DNA of 64,000 nucleotides from Anoplolepis gracilipes (lineage: Eukaryota; Arthropoda; Insecta; Hymenoptera; Formicidae), in the NCBI RefSeq assembly GCF_047496725.1, contig NC_132983.1, forward strand, positions 1,077,501 to 1,141,500, written 5' to 3'. Below, one piece after another: positions 12,160-25,510 of this stretch. Each line of letters starts with the position of its first letter. The first letter of the stretch is position 1. Position numbers and translations under genes: made by a program. Under the pieces are notes generated by a model that had not been told where the DNA came from, did no database searches, and saw only the letters and a program-made list of their open reading frames with translations.

Positions 12160-12450
12160 GCAACCTTTCTTTCTCTTCACAATAATAACGAATTTACGTA
12201 AAAAATTATATACATATATACATATATATTTTTTTTAATATATGTTTCAATTTTCTTTCTAATCACTGATATTTTATCGCAATTTATACGTCCGTGCAAA
12301 ATAATAATTTGATTATTTTCACGAATAAATTAATTTTAAAATTCACCCTTTTTTATCGAGAACAATAAAATATATGTTAGAGTCCTAGAATGTTTTGCGG
12401 AAATTGATTCCCTAACTCCAGCTCGTTTGATCCCTCGTTTCTCCTCGGTA
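12160..12450. repeat. Right copy of the duplication that flanks the family-B element
   Basis: Partner of 11150-11396. The block ends in an AATGTTTTGC word and then GTTTGATCCCTCG, and runs straight into the GC-richer island at about 12450. An extra (TA)-rich stretch at about 12210-12245 is absent from the left copy. Confidence 0.7.
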
Positions 12451-12900
12451 TATATGCGATTGCCATTAGAGACTCATTTCGACACCGACCTACGTGCCTC
12501 GTAAGGGGGTAATTAACGAGTCGGGCATTATATTTTTCAATGGCCGTTCGTCTCTCCATTACACGCGCCGCGATGAGCTCCGAGCCTCGCGAGGAATCTT
12601 CTCAGCCTTGGAGGGCGAAAGTTGTCTTCGATTCGCTCGTAGATGGAACGATATTTGCACCTACAGAGGCGATCATCGTCGAGCTTAAGGCGATTTCATC
12701 CGCTCGTTTTCTGCGACTAAAATCGCAAGTGGTATATATTTTGCGCACGGTTTGAATGAGAGGGGTGGGAGGAGGGGGGAGGGGGTTAAGATAGGAATTC
12801 CACAGAATCGCAAGGTGATGATACGATAGTATAATGACGGCGACACACGAACGGATACTTATCTCCGATTACAGTCTATCCTCGTGCGAATCATCTCTTA
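12451..12900. promoter_or_regulatory. GC-richer island with homeodomain-type core
   Basis: CpG-containing island. At 12509-12522 it carries GTAATTAACGAGTC, a TAATTA homeodomain core whose 14-base context recurs exactly at 47494-47507 in another island. Short open frames here have no domains. Confidence 0.25.
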
Positions 12901-14914
12901 ATTAATTTCACATTACATGTCATACATATTTCAAACAACGACTATCTCTGTGAGAACCTAAAGAGACTTTCAAAGATTGGCAACTTGGAGTTTGATAATG
13001 TGAGATGTATATTAAAATTTTGTAACTTTAAAATATTAATATATTAATATTAATACATTAATATTATTATTAATATATCGAATTTTGCTTCGGGGAAAAT
13101 ATTAAATTTTTTTCATGGAGAATATAATCTTGTTATAAATACACATGTATGGGAAAAATTTTTAGATTTTGATTTTTTTTTTTATATAAAAAAATCACCA
13201 AAACCGATTTAATATTTTTTTCGAGTTCTAGTAAACTAAAAATTCAAATTTAAAATGTATACGTATATATTTATTAAAATTATTTTTTATTTAATTATTT
13301 AATTCATTTTAATAATATATATATGTATATTTCTCTCTCTTTTTTTTCTTAAAAATAAACTTTATATTTATTCAAACTATAGAAGAAGAATAAAAATATG
13401 GAAAAATACTGAAATAAATTTTGTAAATTTATTTCAGTATTTTAAGTTGAATTTAATAGTATATTATTTTCTTATTTATTCATAAAAATAAATATTTAAC
13501 TAAAAATTGTTTTCTATTTTTTTTTTAAATTGAAGTTTTTAATGTGAGGAATGTTTGTGTAAAATATTTATAAATATACAAGTATACGTACATATGAATA
13601 ATTTTAATTTATTTTACTTATTATTTATTATATTTTATTTAATGTATTATATTTCTTGAATGTCTTCAAAACTGTATTTCATGTAAATAATTATGTAAAA
13701 TAAATTCAATGTAAAATGTTATTATGTCGACGTGCAAACCACGGAGCACGTCAGTTTACGAAACAGTCTAATCTAATTTTGCTAAGTGCACTGTAGGAGA
13801 AGTAATGTAACGAAAAAGATTTAGAAATCTACATTCATATATAGAATACACTGTAATAACATCTTCAGAAAGACAGTTGCCGCTATTTAAATTATGTAAT
13901 ATTCGCGAAAGAAAGTTTCAGGAAAGAAAAAACTTTCAAATTTTGATAATTCGATGCGAGCTAATTTAGCATATAAACGAGGATGGACTATGAATTTTTG
14001 ATGAGTAAACTAATTAAGCAGATCCAATTTGTGTTTAAAGTGCAACTTGATTGGTTAGAAATGTCGAATTTTTCCCACACAAACACACACATATTTATTT
14101 ACTCTCTCGCAAATTCCAAGCAGATATTCATACATTCCTCATTCATTGTAAATATATATATATATATGGCGTTCGAAAATCTTAGGAATGAGAAATCGCC
14201 CCGAGTTATCGCGGTCGTCTTAGAAATAATCTCACACGTAATAGCCATTAGTCTTTAGATCCTCGCGAGATTATTATTAATTATTAATTTCTGATTGGAA
14301 ATTTTGCATCAATTTCCTCTCTCGGCGAGCAACGTAAGTGTGCCTTAGGGCTACACGTGATACTGACGTGGTACTCGCTCTTTCCGGAGTAATTTTACAC
14401 GTAGGACTCATTAGTCTCGCACCTGAGAGGAGCATAAATTTCTCCCTCATTAAATGTATGTGGAATAATTTTCCGATAATCATGAAAATGAACTGAACGG
14501 ACGCATCCTTATCGCGTTTGCTCACGCAACTTTTGCGTTTAAAATCCTCGCGTGCGTTTTTATCGGTAATTATTAAACTCTCCTCTTTGGCTTGTGTACC
14601 ATTTAAAGGTCAGGCTCGCCAATATTGAATCATCGGTGAATTTCAAAGAGCATGACAATTCCTACGGCAGATTCGTCGGCGTGCTCGCGGAGAAAGTGCG
14701 GAAGGTTAAAGGTCCTGGTGAACCATTTTTTCCGTGACAACATCGTTTAGCTTCAGAAGAATCCGTTTTAATTATCGATCGATCTTCTGGGATTTAAAAA
14801 AATCAAAAACAAGTTACGTAATTTTATTCTGTATTTTCTTATCTCTATTTCTAGATTTTTATCTCATTCGTTCTGAACTTGTAAAACTGTTTATAACTAT
14901 TTTTTCATGTCATA
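12901..14914. other. AT-rich stretch with a mild GC rise near 14.2-14.7 kb
   Basis: No gene recognised. 12.9-13.7 kb is A/T runs. 14.2-14.75 kb has more CpG but no supported exon. Confidence 0.4.
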
Positions 14915-15560
14915 TTTTTCAAGTGAAATCGCCCAGATACGATATTTATGGTAAATATTTTTATAATTTATTTTCTTGAAATATTAAATAAATATTTTAT
15001 ATTAATTAGTAAAGTATTTTATATATTAAGTATTTTTATATATATTTTATATATTAAGGAAAAAAAATCATAAAAACTGTATTCGACATATTATTAAAAT
15101 ATAGATTAAATATTTTATATTTATGGGTTAAGTGAAAAACTAAATATTTGTAGTAATATTATAAATATTTTTTTTGTAATAATATTTTGCTATAAATTTG
15201 TCAAATTTATGATAAATGTTTAATTTATCAATCAAAAATGGTTAATCTATCAATCTAAGATTACAAAAATACTTACGAAATATTTTTATAAATATTTAAA
15301 CAAATAATTATTATAATTTATCAAATATTTGTTGGAATATTTATAATAAATATTAAATTTATCAATAAAAAATGGTTAATTTATCAATCTAAGATTACAA
15401 AAATACTTATGAAATATTTTTATAAATATTTTAAGAATATTCAATTAATTATTATAAATATTCGTGTATATTTTTAAATATTTGTATAATTATATTTTAT
15501 ATACATATATTTGTATAATTATTACAAATTTTATAAATATTGTGTATTATCTGGAACGTT
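14915..15560. repeat. AT-rich dispersed repeat, family C (copy 2), with internal tandem duplication
   Basis: The left end is GCCCAGATACGATATTTATG and the right end ATTATCTGGAAC, a loose inverted-repeat pair. A unit beginning at GGTTAATYTATCAATCTAAG is present twice in tandem (about 15239 and 15372, period about 133). Similar left ends occur at 16.35 kb and, reversed, at 7.04 kb. Confidence 0.55.
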
Positions 15561-16260
15561 TCTATCCAATTAAAAAGTAATTTTCTTCAGGGAAGCATCA
15601 TCTGTCTTTAAGTTAATTTCGCTCGTGATTAAAATCCCCGACGATCTTCGCGAATCATTTCTTCTTTAATTCGTTTAAAATAGTAATTTTTGAACCGCGA
15701 TGTATTCTCGATATTTCCTTTCTCTCCTCTAAAAATATACGTATTACGCAAACATGGATACGTGCTTCCGTTCGCGCTCGCCTCTATATATGTAACTTCT
15801 CGTGTCTCGAGATTGTCGGGCGACTCCGCCGACAACATGGTATCCGCCGTATCGAGATTTCTTAACTTTAAGCGGATGCAAAAAGGTGCTAAGCGTATGC
15901 GAGTACATCTCCCGACTTCCGTCAGATCCGTGCGTGCGATCCGGGTGCGCATCCGGATTAGCCTTGAGATGCGGCCAATAAACGAACCAAGTTCCCCGTT
16001 TTTCTCAACAATCCACCGTTCCCCTCCCTCCTCGCCACCGGCGCATCTTGTCACGCACTTCGACTCGAGATAGTGAAAGTGTGGAGATTTTTGTCAGAAA
16101 CGTCCTCCGTCGGAACAACACGTGCGCATTCGCCGAATGCATTTTCACGGCGGGGAAGAGAAATATATACATATACCTCGTAAAGTTTGTATACTTGATG
16201 TCTGAAAACGCGCGAAGCGGCGCCGGCGTTTGCGTTCGATGAGAAAATAAGAGAATGCAT
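15561..16260. promoter_or_regulatory. GC-richer island
   Basis: CpG-containing sequence with long overlapping open frames on both strands (up to 141 codons). These overlap each other, lack domains and are best explained by composition. No splice-bounded exon is evident. Confidence 0.2.
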
Positions 16261-16339
16261 ATATTATGTAAGATAGAAAAACGAATTATGCATTAGGCAA
16301 AATTAATTATGTATGCAATAATTTAACAAATTTTTTTAT

Positions 16340-16580
16340 GTTATATTTTTCAAGTTAAATTGCCCAGACACGATATTTATGGTAAATTTACTATTTTTTT
16401 TTAAATATTAGATAAATATTTTATACATATTTTATATATTAAGAGGAAAAAAACAAAAACTGTATTTGACATATTATTAAAATATAAATGAAATATTTTA
16501 TATTATATTTATGGTAAATGAAAAAACTTATATTTGTAGTAATATTTTGTTATAAATATTTTTTTTGTAATGTTTTCTTA
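16340..16580. repeat. Family-C repeat (copy 3, shorter)
   Basis: Begins TTTTTCAAGTTAAATTGCCC then AGACACGATATTTATGGTAA, closely matching the start of the 14.9-kb copy, and shares the CATATTATTAAAATATA segment further in. It stops early, so it is probably truncated. Confidence 0.55.
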
Positions 16581-17521
16581 AAATATTTAATATATGTATA
16601 TATATTATATATATTCATGTATATATTTAAGAGACTTTTATTAACCTTTATTAATGTAATTAATTTTTCGATCAAATTTCTTCCACATGTCGGTTTTTCA
16701 CAATTTTCAGATATTTTTATTCACTATGTGATTAGGAGGGGGGGATTGATAGAAAGATGCTAAAAGTTAACGCATTTAGAATGTGTTGCTTTTACACACC
16801 TCGTCTATTAAAACGACGAGAAAGAAAAAATAGGAAATACATGGTTTTATGACCACTGTCAATTTTCATATCGTAAACTTCATTAGAAGGAGACCATAAT
16901 CATTCTACGATAAACACCTTTTTTTGAAAGTAGTCGAGGAGAAAAATGTGAAAATTACGGAGTTGCAAATCGAAGAGTTGAACAAATCGATTCTTTACGA
17001 CCTCGATTTGTGACACCTGTTATGTAATATTGTACGCGTGTTTGTGTACGCAATATCTTGTGACCCGAGAGAAAGTAAACGAATTATTTTAATCATTTTC
17101 TTCCAATATTGGTATATTATAATTACAATATATAAATGATTAATTATCTTATAAAAAACATATCAATAATAATAATATTTATTGTATTTGTATATACATT
17201 ATATTATATATTAATTATAAAACGCGATTGAACTCTCTAACTTATATATATCTGACTTATTTATTTTATCGAAGTCTTATAATTTCTCCGAAGCCATTTC
17301 ACTTTGGCTCTTCTGATTTACTCTGACCTATTGCGTAATTTTATTTTCATCATGTGTCTCTAAACTTTCTTGTACGGTGCCGTTTTCTCGCTTCAAGATT
17401 AATAAGCAAAATATCCATATGACATTCTTCCTCTTTTTGACGCTTCTGATGCTCTCGTGGCACACAATGATTATCAATGGAGTAACCAGCTAGCAAATAA
17501 TTTATCTCCGCGGCAATGATG

Positions 17522-17524
<3 letters not shown>
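16581..17524. other. Unassigned stretch
   Basis: Mixed composition; nothing recognised. Confidence 0.4.

Positions 17525-17599
<75 letters not shown>
17525..17599. repeat. (GA)n microsatellite
   Basis: About 75 bases of nearly perfect GA repeat. It is the basis of spurious R/E and S/L open frames on either strand. Confidence 0.95.
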
Positions 17600-17603
<4 letters not shown>

Positions 17604-19484
17604 AAGAAAGAGAGGGTGTCTGTTCATCTCTACCACGTGAGAAAGTGAAAGCAAAGGCCGTATGCTTTGAAGACGAGATGAGGCACCGGGTACCGATCGT
17701 CCCGGCATTCGATCGTCTTGAAAATCATTCTTCTTCTATAACAGCGACATCGTTCTTCTTCACAGCCAGCCATGTGTTTGCGCCTTTCATCGCAAATTCG
17801 TCGAGTTTTTATTATATCATTATTCAGCGATACGATTCTCTGCGTTTCTTATCTTACAAACTTTAGACTTTCCGTATAATTTTATAATTTTATAACTATA
17901 TATATAATAAATAGATAATTAAAAATTAATACAATAATATTTAAATATTAAAATAATTAAATGTAAATTTTTTTACGAAAAATTTAAATTTAAATATTAA
18001 AATAATTAAAATTAAATATTTTATGACTTCGTGCAAAAATCAGAATATTTTCACAGTAAAAAATAACTGCAGGCAAAGTGTCTGAAAGTTTTCTTACAGA
18101 CACACTGTCGAAATTTTTCAGACAGAATTTTTAGAAGAATCAGTTAGAATCTGAACTTTCAGAAAAATGGCTAAAAGACAAATTACTTTTAGACATCCAG
18201 ATCTTCAGAAAATTCAGAAAAAAGTGTTTAGTTAAAAAGTGTCTACATTTTTAGGCAATTTCTTGCAATATTCTTTTGGCAGGAAAACTACATAATATAA
18301 CGCGATCACTCGACCATTTCATGATCGATATTATGTAATTCTTTGCCTTTTTACATCTAATTAAAATCGATAATAAAATAAAATTTCAAAAACTTTCAGT
18401 GTATCAGATTGATAAAATAAATAAATTAAAATACAATAATAATTTTCTGCTTACAAAGTTATCTCTCTCTTTGACGTCGAAATTTAGATTGTATTTTTTT
18501 TATTTATATTAAAACTTTAATTAATGGATCGTGAGATTGGATATTAGTATTGTACTGTGTTATATATCATCATTGATAAATAGTAAACGCACACTCTTTC
18601 GTATCTCCTCGATTGTATGCTTCAATAACAATCGCTCGATAAAGGTAAAGCGGCGGCGGTTAATTGAAGCGATTACCTTGCAATTGATAGGTGAATCGGT
18701 TGTATGTATATGAGTTTTCTCGATCTTAAATCACGACCTCAATTCTAGTCTAGAAATTCAAACAGACTAAAAGTACAATTCAATTACCGTTTTAATAGAA
18801 ATTAAATATTTCTAATAATTATATTTTAATATAATAACATTTTAATATTAAATAATTAAATATATTTTAGACACGGTTTTATATGCAAAGAATATTGTTT
18901 AATATCTGATCAATATTCGATATCAAGAGAATTTGCATGACACGAAATTTGCTTAAAAGAATAAATCGAGTTTTTAAAATTGTTTGCAAATAATATATTT
19001 ATAGAGATTTGTGTAAAATAGGATGCCTATTCAAATCTTATAAACAAATTCTCTGAAAATTCCAGAAAAAGAGAATTTTAAAGATTTTTTGGTGCAAGTT
19101 TCTAAACTAAATTTTTTTATTGTACAAGTTTTATACTGCTTTTTAATCATACGAAGGAAAAACATAAAGCCACTTAAGCGTCAAGTACTAGATTTACAAA
19201 TGTACTGAAAAAAACTGAATAGCCTTCTCTAAAATAAAAATTAATTTTAATTAATACAGTTAATAAAATTTTATTTTCATAACATTTTCAATCTTTATCA
19301 CTAAAAATTAAAATAAGAAATAAATACTGCACATTCAACATTTTAAGACATTGAATATATAAACAGAAATAGATATATATTTATAATTTACAGTACAAGA
19401 GGCAAAATTATCAAAAAGAGAATTTAAAAAAAATCCCGAGTTAAAAAAAAAAATTCTTTTTTTAACTTATAAAATTAATTTTTC
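17600..19484. other. Unassigned stretch
   Basis: A short CpG-containing part at 17.6-17.86 kb, then AT-rich DNA. No gene or recurring repeat identified. Confidence 0.4.
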
Positions 19485-20830
19485 TTTAAATATGAAATAA
19501 ATAAAAATAAAGAAAAAAAATAAAAATTTTGTTCCTTCATATAAATATTATCCGTTTGCACAATTTAAATGCACAAATGTTGAGTCCTTCTAAAGTACAA
19601 GAATCTAAAAGATCGGTGTGGAGCGGGGATTCATATGCAATGAAAACTCGAATCGCTTTGTCCTCCGATCAAGGAAATACTTCTCTTTGTACACATAATG
19701 AAATTAATCTAAATAATCTATTTTTCGAAAGAAAGAGAGCGCCGGCTGTTTCCGCGAGCGTAATTAACGTATTTGCGGTGAATTAAGCACCCACCCGAGA
19801 TCTTAATTACGTGGCGAAGGGGGCTCCCTGCCGTTATTGTGACATACTGTGCATATTCCGCGGCGTGCAACTCCGTGTGAAAAAGAAAATTATCCACTCA
19901 TCACCGCGATATGCGCCTCTCACTTATATAACTTGGAATCTCGTTTGATGGTCCTCAAGTGACGACCATATATGTATTTATATATATATGTATATATGTG
20001 TATATATAAATATCTCGTTTCACCTACTGCCTACTGCTTTTGCGCATAGAAATTTCTATACTCGCGCATTTTCTATATGTAATTTCCGCGGTAAAATGTG
20101 CATATTATATTAAGAATCGTAAATATATTTTATACTGAAAAGGCCATCCGCGCGATTCCAGCCTGTTTAGAGAGAAGACAAGCAGCGGAGCTATTTATCC
20201 TTCACCATAGAAACGTGTAATTTTGTGCATCAATTTTCTGCAAATATAGCGTGCGTATCACATCCGACAAGAGGAAATTCCGCGAATATCGTTACTCTTC
20301 CTCTTCTTGTTAACATATCTATTTATTGTAAAATTAACTCTCTCGCGAAGTGGGGGAGGAGAAATTTCGTAGAAACTTCATAGAAATATTATTCGTTAAT
20401 AATTATTTTATTAAACTCGTTTTAATAATTTAATAATTTTACCAAATTCTTTTTTAATAATTTTTTAACAATTTTTTTGAACTTATAAATTATTCTTTAT
20501 AAATATAAAAATTGTTTCTTCAAACTTGTAATATGAAGTAAATAAAAATAAGGAACAAATATAAATTTTGATTCTTCATATAAATATTATCCGTTCGCAA
20601 AATTCAAGTGTTGAAGAATATCTCTTGTAAAGTAGAAAAATCTAAAAGATTGGTGTGGAGGGTGCAAATTAACTTTAAGGAAAGTTACAAGAATTAATTA
20701 TTTCATTAACTCGTTTTAATAATTTTATAATTTTGTTAAACTTGTTTTTTAATAATTTAATAATTTTACAAAATTCTTAATCCTTTAAAAATTTAATTTT
20801 TTTTTAAACTTATAAAATTATTATTTAAAT
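19485..20830. repeat. Local diverged duplications around a GC-richer segment
   Basis: About 130 bases at 19490-19622 recur at 20532-20665: both contain AAATATTATCCGTT and end in AAAAGATYGGTGTGGAG. Separately, 20390-20520 recurs at about 20690-20830, with shared CTCGTTTTAATAATTT words. The intervening 19.6-20.3 kb is CpG-containing with no supported gene. Confidence 0.6.
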
Positions 20831-20939
20831 ACGAAATAAAGAAAAAATAAACAATTTGCCGGAAAGGAGATTTGTTTTCTCAAGTATCTAGCTAAATATC
20901 GTCTCATCAATGATATCGTTGCAAAATACAATTCATCCA

Positions 20940-21560
20940 CCTCATTGTCAGATATAATCCTTCGGGACCGCGAAATCTTGCAGGGGCCGAGACAGCTAAA
21001 TTATTGTTAGGTCAGACTCTTAATCAGGAGCATCAGGAGTTCTTCTTCCTTTAATGCAGGAAACAATTAGCGGTTTTTGTTCGCCGAGGCTACCGTACAA
21101 TTCGAAGATGATTTATAATCGTAGGTCATGCCGATGCTGCATAGAGACGAAGTGGAGAGGGGGGGAGGGGGGGGACTAGAGAATAACTTTCACTCACGAC
21201 AGTGTCGCGGGGGCCTGATGCCCCTCGGGGCGCATCTGGCACACATCGACACGACGATCGCGTCGATATACGTATATACGTAATATATACGTTATATATA
21301 CGCACACGCACAGCATTTCTCGCGCAATGTTGCATAAACACACGCGCGTGAAACCGCGGGCTCTTACGTGCGTGCGTGATACACCAGTGCCGCGAACCCG
21401 GCGCTCGCGTGAAACGTGGAAGTGACGGCCCCGCGATTATACAACGCGACGTTCCCACATGTGGACGCGGGAGAACTATCTTACCCCGAAAATTCCTCGA
21501 AAACGGGGAACGAGGGGATTCCTTCGTTCGGGAAGCCTGATTTTAGGACTATTTGTGAAG
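20940..21560. promoter_or_regulatory. GC-richer island
   Basis: CpG-rich sequence containing a purine tract at about 21152-21176 and an alternating TATACGTA-rich stretch near 21268-21302. Open frames on the minus strand lack domains. Confidence 0.2.
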
Positions 21561-21971
21561 TCGCGAAAGGCTCGGGCTCCATTTTTATTATTTAAAAATA
21601 ATTTTTGAATCAATGAAGATAGAATTATAAATTATAAATGGAATTTATTTGAATAGCTTGATCGGTAAATATATAAAAATAATCAAATACATCTACAAAT
21701 GTCAATATCAAGCTTTAAATCAAAATAATGAGATTTATTAAAAGATTTATGAGATATAAATAAATTGAGAGGAATAATGTTTCAATAATTACATAAATAC
21801 TGTAAAATCCAGTTGCTAAAAAAAATGTTGATCCATAAATTGAATCAGCAATTGAAAATGGAGATTCATAATATTCAATTATTTAAAGTGAAGTAAATTC
21901 CTAAAATAATTGTTAATAATAATCTTTTAAATCTTTTGCGAGCAAGAATTTGCTTGTCTAACCACATTTAT

Positions 21972-22770
21972 TAACTGGATATAAAAAACTGAGATGTATA
22001 GGTTTGATCGACAAAATATGAAAGTTTCCAATGCGTTTTTATACAGGTTACATCGCATCGGAGTGTGCATAAAATTGCTTATTTTTTTATTATTTAAATT
22101 ATTTCATTTTATGGGTATTTTTTTATCTTAAAGATCTTAGAATTTTAGAAAAACAAAAAAATAGTATCTATTTTTCCATTTTTTTCCTTTGCATCTATTA
22201 ACGACAGGTTTTAATTCATGATAATTTACAACTTTTGACGTAACACGATAAGAGATTGTTTAGATTGTTAAGTGGATGTAATAAATATAAATAAATATTT
22301 TATTTTACGACGTCATCATATTATCTAAGTACGTTTTTTTGTATATCGCGTAATTTATATTTGTTTAACTGGGTATAAAAAATTGAAACCGCGAGGTGTG
22401 TATAGATTTGATTGATTGTTCCCTCTTAATAAAAAAAAATATGAAAATTTTGAATGCGTGTTCTTTTATACGTGTATTTATATTTTGTCAAAGTGTGCGC
22501 ATGAAATTCTCTATTTACGATCATTTAATTTTACTGTAGATATTTTTGTTTTTAAAAATTTATTAAAATTAAGAAAATTAAATTGAATATCTATTTATCC
22601 ATCTCTCTTTCTCTGCATTAATAATGACAGGTTCTATCATGGGATCTAATTCATGATAACTTGCAACTTTGATAAGGGATTATTTAGATTGCCGAGTGGA
22701 TGAGACATATAAATATTGACGTCATATATGTGTGTTATCCACGCTTTTTGTAGATCGCGTGGTTTATATT
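21972..22770. repeat. Tandem duplication, two units of about 394 bp
   Basis: Unit 1 begins TAACTGGATATAAAAAACTG at 21972 and unit 2 begins TAACTGGGTATAAAAAATTG at 22366. The units share, in order, an ATGAAAATTT/ATGAAAGTTT word, TGCGTxxTTTTATAC, GTGTGC(A/G)CATRAAAT, TTCATGATAA and the closing TGTATATCGCG / TGTAGATCGCG. Divergence is substantial, so the event is old. Confidence 0.75.
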
Positions 22771-23110
22771 CAATTTCTGTGAAAATGATTAGAGAAAAGA
22801 ACGGGGATGCAGAAAGAAAGAGAGAGATAATATATGCGCAACTGTCGTGAGAAATTCTCGCCGATGTCCATAGACAGGCAGAAACGAAGATGAGAAAAAA
22901 GTACAGACTAATTAGTCTTCGGGAAAAACAATACCACGAAAGTAAATCCTTACACGATCGCACAAAGCGTTCAAACGAAATAGTCTTTAAAAGAAGAAAC
23001 GAATATCTGCGAAGCAACGTTAAAGATGAAGAAAGATCGAAAAAAGATTTTTCAGACGAAGCTTTTTTTTTTAAAGAGCGATGAATAATCTGTATAAATA
23101 ACGTTAAAAA

Positions 23111-23362
23111 AAAGTACAAATCGAGAGAAAATTTGTATGAAACATCCAGATGAGAACAATTTGAAGAAGCAAGTGCTTAAAAAATATTATGGGGGAAAAT
23201 TGAAATTATGAAAAAAATGAAAAATAATATAAAAAAAAGTACAAATCGAGAGAAAATTTGTATGAAATATCCAGATGAGAATAATTTGAAGAAGCAAGTG
23301 CTTAAAAAATATTATGAGGGTAACTGAAAATTGAAATTATGAAAAAAATGAAAGATAATATA
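23111..23362. repeat. Tandem duplication, two units of 126 bp
   Basis: AAAGTACAAATCGAGAGAAA occurs at 23111 and again at 23237, and the units stay nearly identical to the end, including CCAGATGAGAAYAATTTGAA. The low divergence points to a recent event. Confidence 0.9.
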
Positions 23363-23399
23363 AAAAAATTTTTTTTTAAATCGTACGCAGGCTTCCTGT

Positions 23400-23880
23400 A
23401 AATGTGATATTTTCCATCATTTGCATAGTTACAAGTTTAGTTAGATAAGTCAGGGAAGGAAGCAGATTCTCTTTTAGTATAATTGCAAGGAAATACAGCC
23501 GTGTACTCGTTAACGGAAAGATGGCGTAAACTTGCCCTTTTTAATTATTCACGTCTTATGCTCTTCGCGTATTCGCGTGCGCACACACACATACACACAC
23601 ACGTATAAATAGGGAGCGATGCATCTCACAATCAGGTGAATCGTATCGCTCTTCTCCAGGAACGTTCGCATGAATGCGGACGAGAGTCTTGCGAAAATAT
23701 GCCTTGCGCAATTGCTCTCGATCGGACTGGTTACGTCTGTCTAACAGAATCACTCGTCTTCGATTTCCTTTCGCAGAGAGTAACGCAATGTTGTTCTGCC
23801 GATTCCGCATGATCGATTTTATTTGGCTCCAATCGCTTAAGCTTAACTCTGGTAAAAGAAAATCTCATAATTTGCCTGGA
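23400..23880. other. GC-richer segment with a short (CA) run
   Basis: CpG-containing sequence with a short CA run at about 23582-23602. Small frames on both strands; none recognised. Confidence 0.3.
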
Positions 23881-23884
23881 AAAT

Positions 23885-24920
23885 TTTAGGAATTTTTTAT
23901 AACTCAATCATTTATAAATAATTCTGAAAAAAAAATATTAGATTTATTCACATTTTTTTATATTTTTCTGAAAATTATAAAATAAGCAATCTCAGAATAT
24001 TTTATATTTATATGAGAAATTCTTACAAAATTTATTTACGATAAAAATATTTCTGTATATTATGCAGAATATTTATATGAAAAATTTTAACATGTTCCAT
24101 TTAACGGAATATTCCTGAAAAATTCGTGATTCATCAGCTTTTATATTTTTTTAATGCATTTCATTTATAATGATAAAAATTAATGCAAGCGTTATTCTAT
24201 CTTTATTTTCCACCAGATATCAACAAACATAGAATGAGACATGTGCTGATTTTTGTTAACACGTCATTATACCTTTGTTCCACATCCAAAGGAAAATAAA
24301 GATAGAATGACCTTTATAAATGAAATGCATTCAAAGACAGGGAAGAAAAATAAAAGCAGATAAATATGAAAAAATATCAAATATCTCCCTAATATTCAGA
24401 ATATTCATATAAAGACATTTAATGTGTCTCATTTAATATTTCTAAAAAATCCAAGATTTTTATCAGCTTTTATATGTTGCTCTGTTTTAGAGTGCATTTC
24501 ATTTTGCGATACAAATTAACATAAGCGTTATATATTTTCTATTGACTATCGAATAAAGATAAAATAATTATATGTTGATTTCCGGTAACATGTCATTCTA
24601 TCTTTCTTCGATATCCAATGGGAAATAAAGGTAAAATAATGCTTGCATCGTTATCTTGTATCGTTAAATGAAATACATTCACAGACAGGACAGAAAAAAT
24701 AAAAGTTGATAAATCGTGGATTTATCTGATTAAAAAATATTTCAAATATATCAATTTACGAAAAATGTGTGATTTTATACTCATAAATTCTCAGATTTCT
24801 TTTTTTGAATATTTTGGAAAAGTGTGTCAATTTGTATAGAAAATTTTATAAATTTTAGAGAAAATCTAAAAATTTTTATGAGAAATTCTAAGAATGCTTT
24901 TTTTTTTTTATCAAAAAGGA
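23885..24920. mobile_element. Family-B element (copy 2) with tandemly doubled core
   Basis: Outer arms match the other family-B copies. The palindromic core (ATCAGCTTTTAT ... TTCTATCTTT ... AAAGATAGAAT ... ATAAAAGC) appears twice, at about 24100-24370 and 24440-24720, giving a longer element than its relatives. No coding capacity. Confidence 0.6.
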
Positions 24921-24924
24921 CTAT

Positions 24925-25303
24925 TTAAATTGTTTATCTAGAATAGATTTTAGATTTTATATATGTAATATACCTATATAATGTGCATAAAGATTCTGAA
25001 ATTCGTGCTGCTTTGTCTCGATATTTTGGGGGATAAATTAAGAACGCCATATTTTACAAAGATAAATGTTTACTTTTGTAGCCGGGAACATCTACTTCCG
25101 CAGAAATTGCCACGTGAAGGAACGGATTTTTTTTTCGCTTTCGCAAAAGCCATTATAACGTCATTCGTGGGAATCAGTCCAGTCTGTGAAACGTTACTAA
25201 ATCCAATGGTCGATTTCTTCACTTCGCGATAATTTCGTTCGTTTAGACTGGGAAAAGGTGGCTTAGCTCGTTCCATTATTTAACAAATACCGATCACTTC
25301 CCT

Positions 25304-25335
<32 letters not shown>

Positions 25336-25510
25336 TCTCTCTTTCTGCATCTTGTAACGTTTTGCTTGTAAGACAAATTGTCATTTTGACAACTCATCTT
25401 TGGACCTCGTTTTAAAAACTATTATGTGTGAATTTTCGAAAGTTATAAATTATAAATTATATTCATTAAAGTTAATGTGAAAAATCGACTAGATAGACAT
25501 TAAATATATA
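24925..25510. other. Unassigned stretch with a (CT)n tract
   Basis: An imperfect (CT)n tract lies at about 25304-25343. An open frame at 24981-25232 has no domain and no splice support. Confidence 0.4.

Noticed and set aside
15629..16073. Opposing 141- and 127-codon open frames
   Set aside because: They overlap on opposite strands in a CpG-containing patch. Neither has a domain or exon signals.
22646..23119. 157-codon minus-strand frame
   Set aside because: It runs across the tandem duplication at 21972-22770 and AT-rich DNA; hydrophobic residues reflect T-rich codons.
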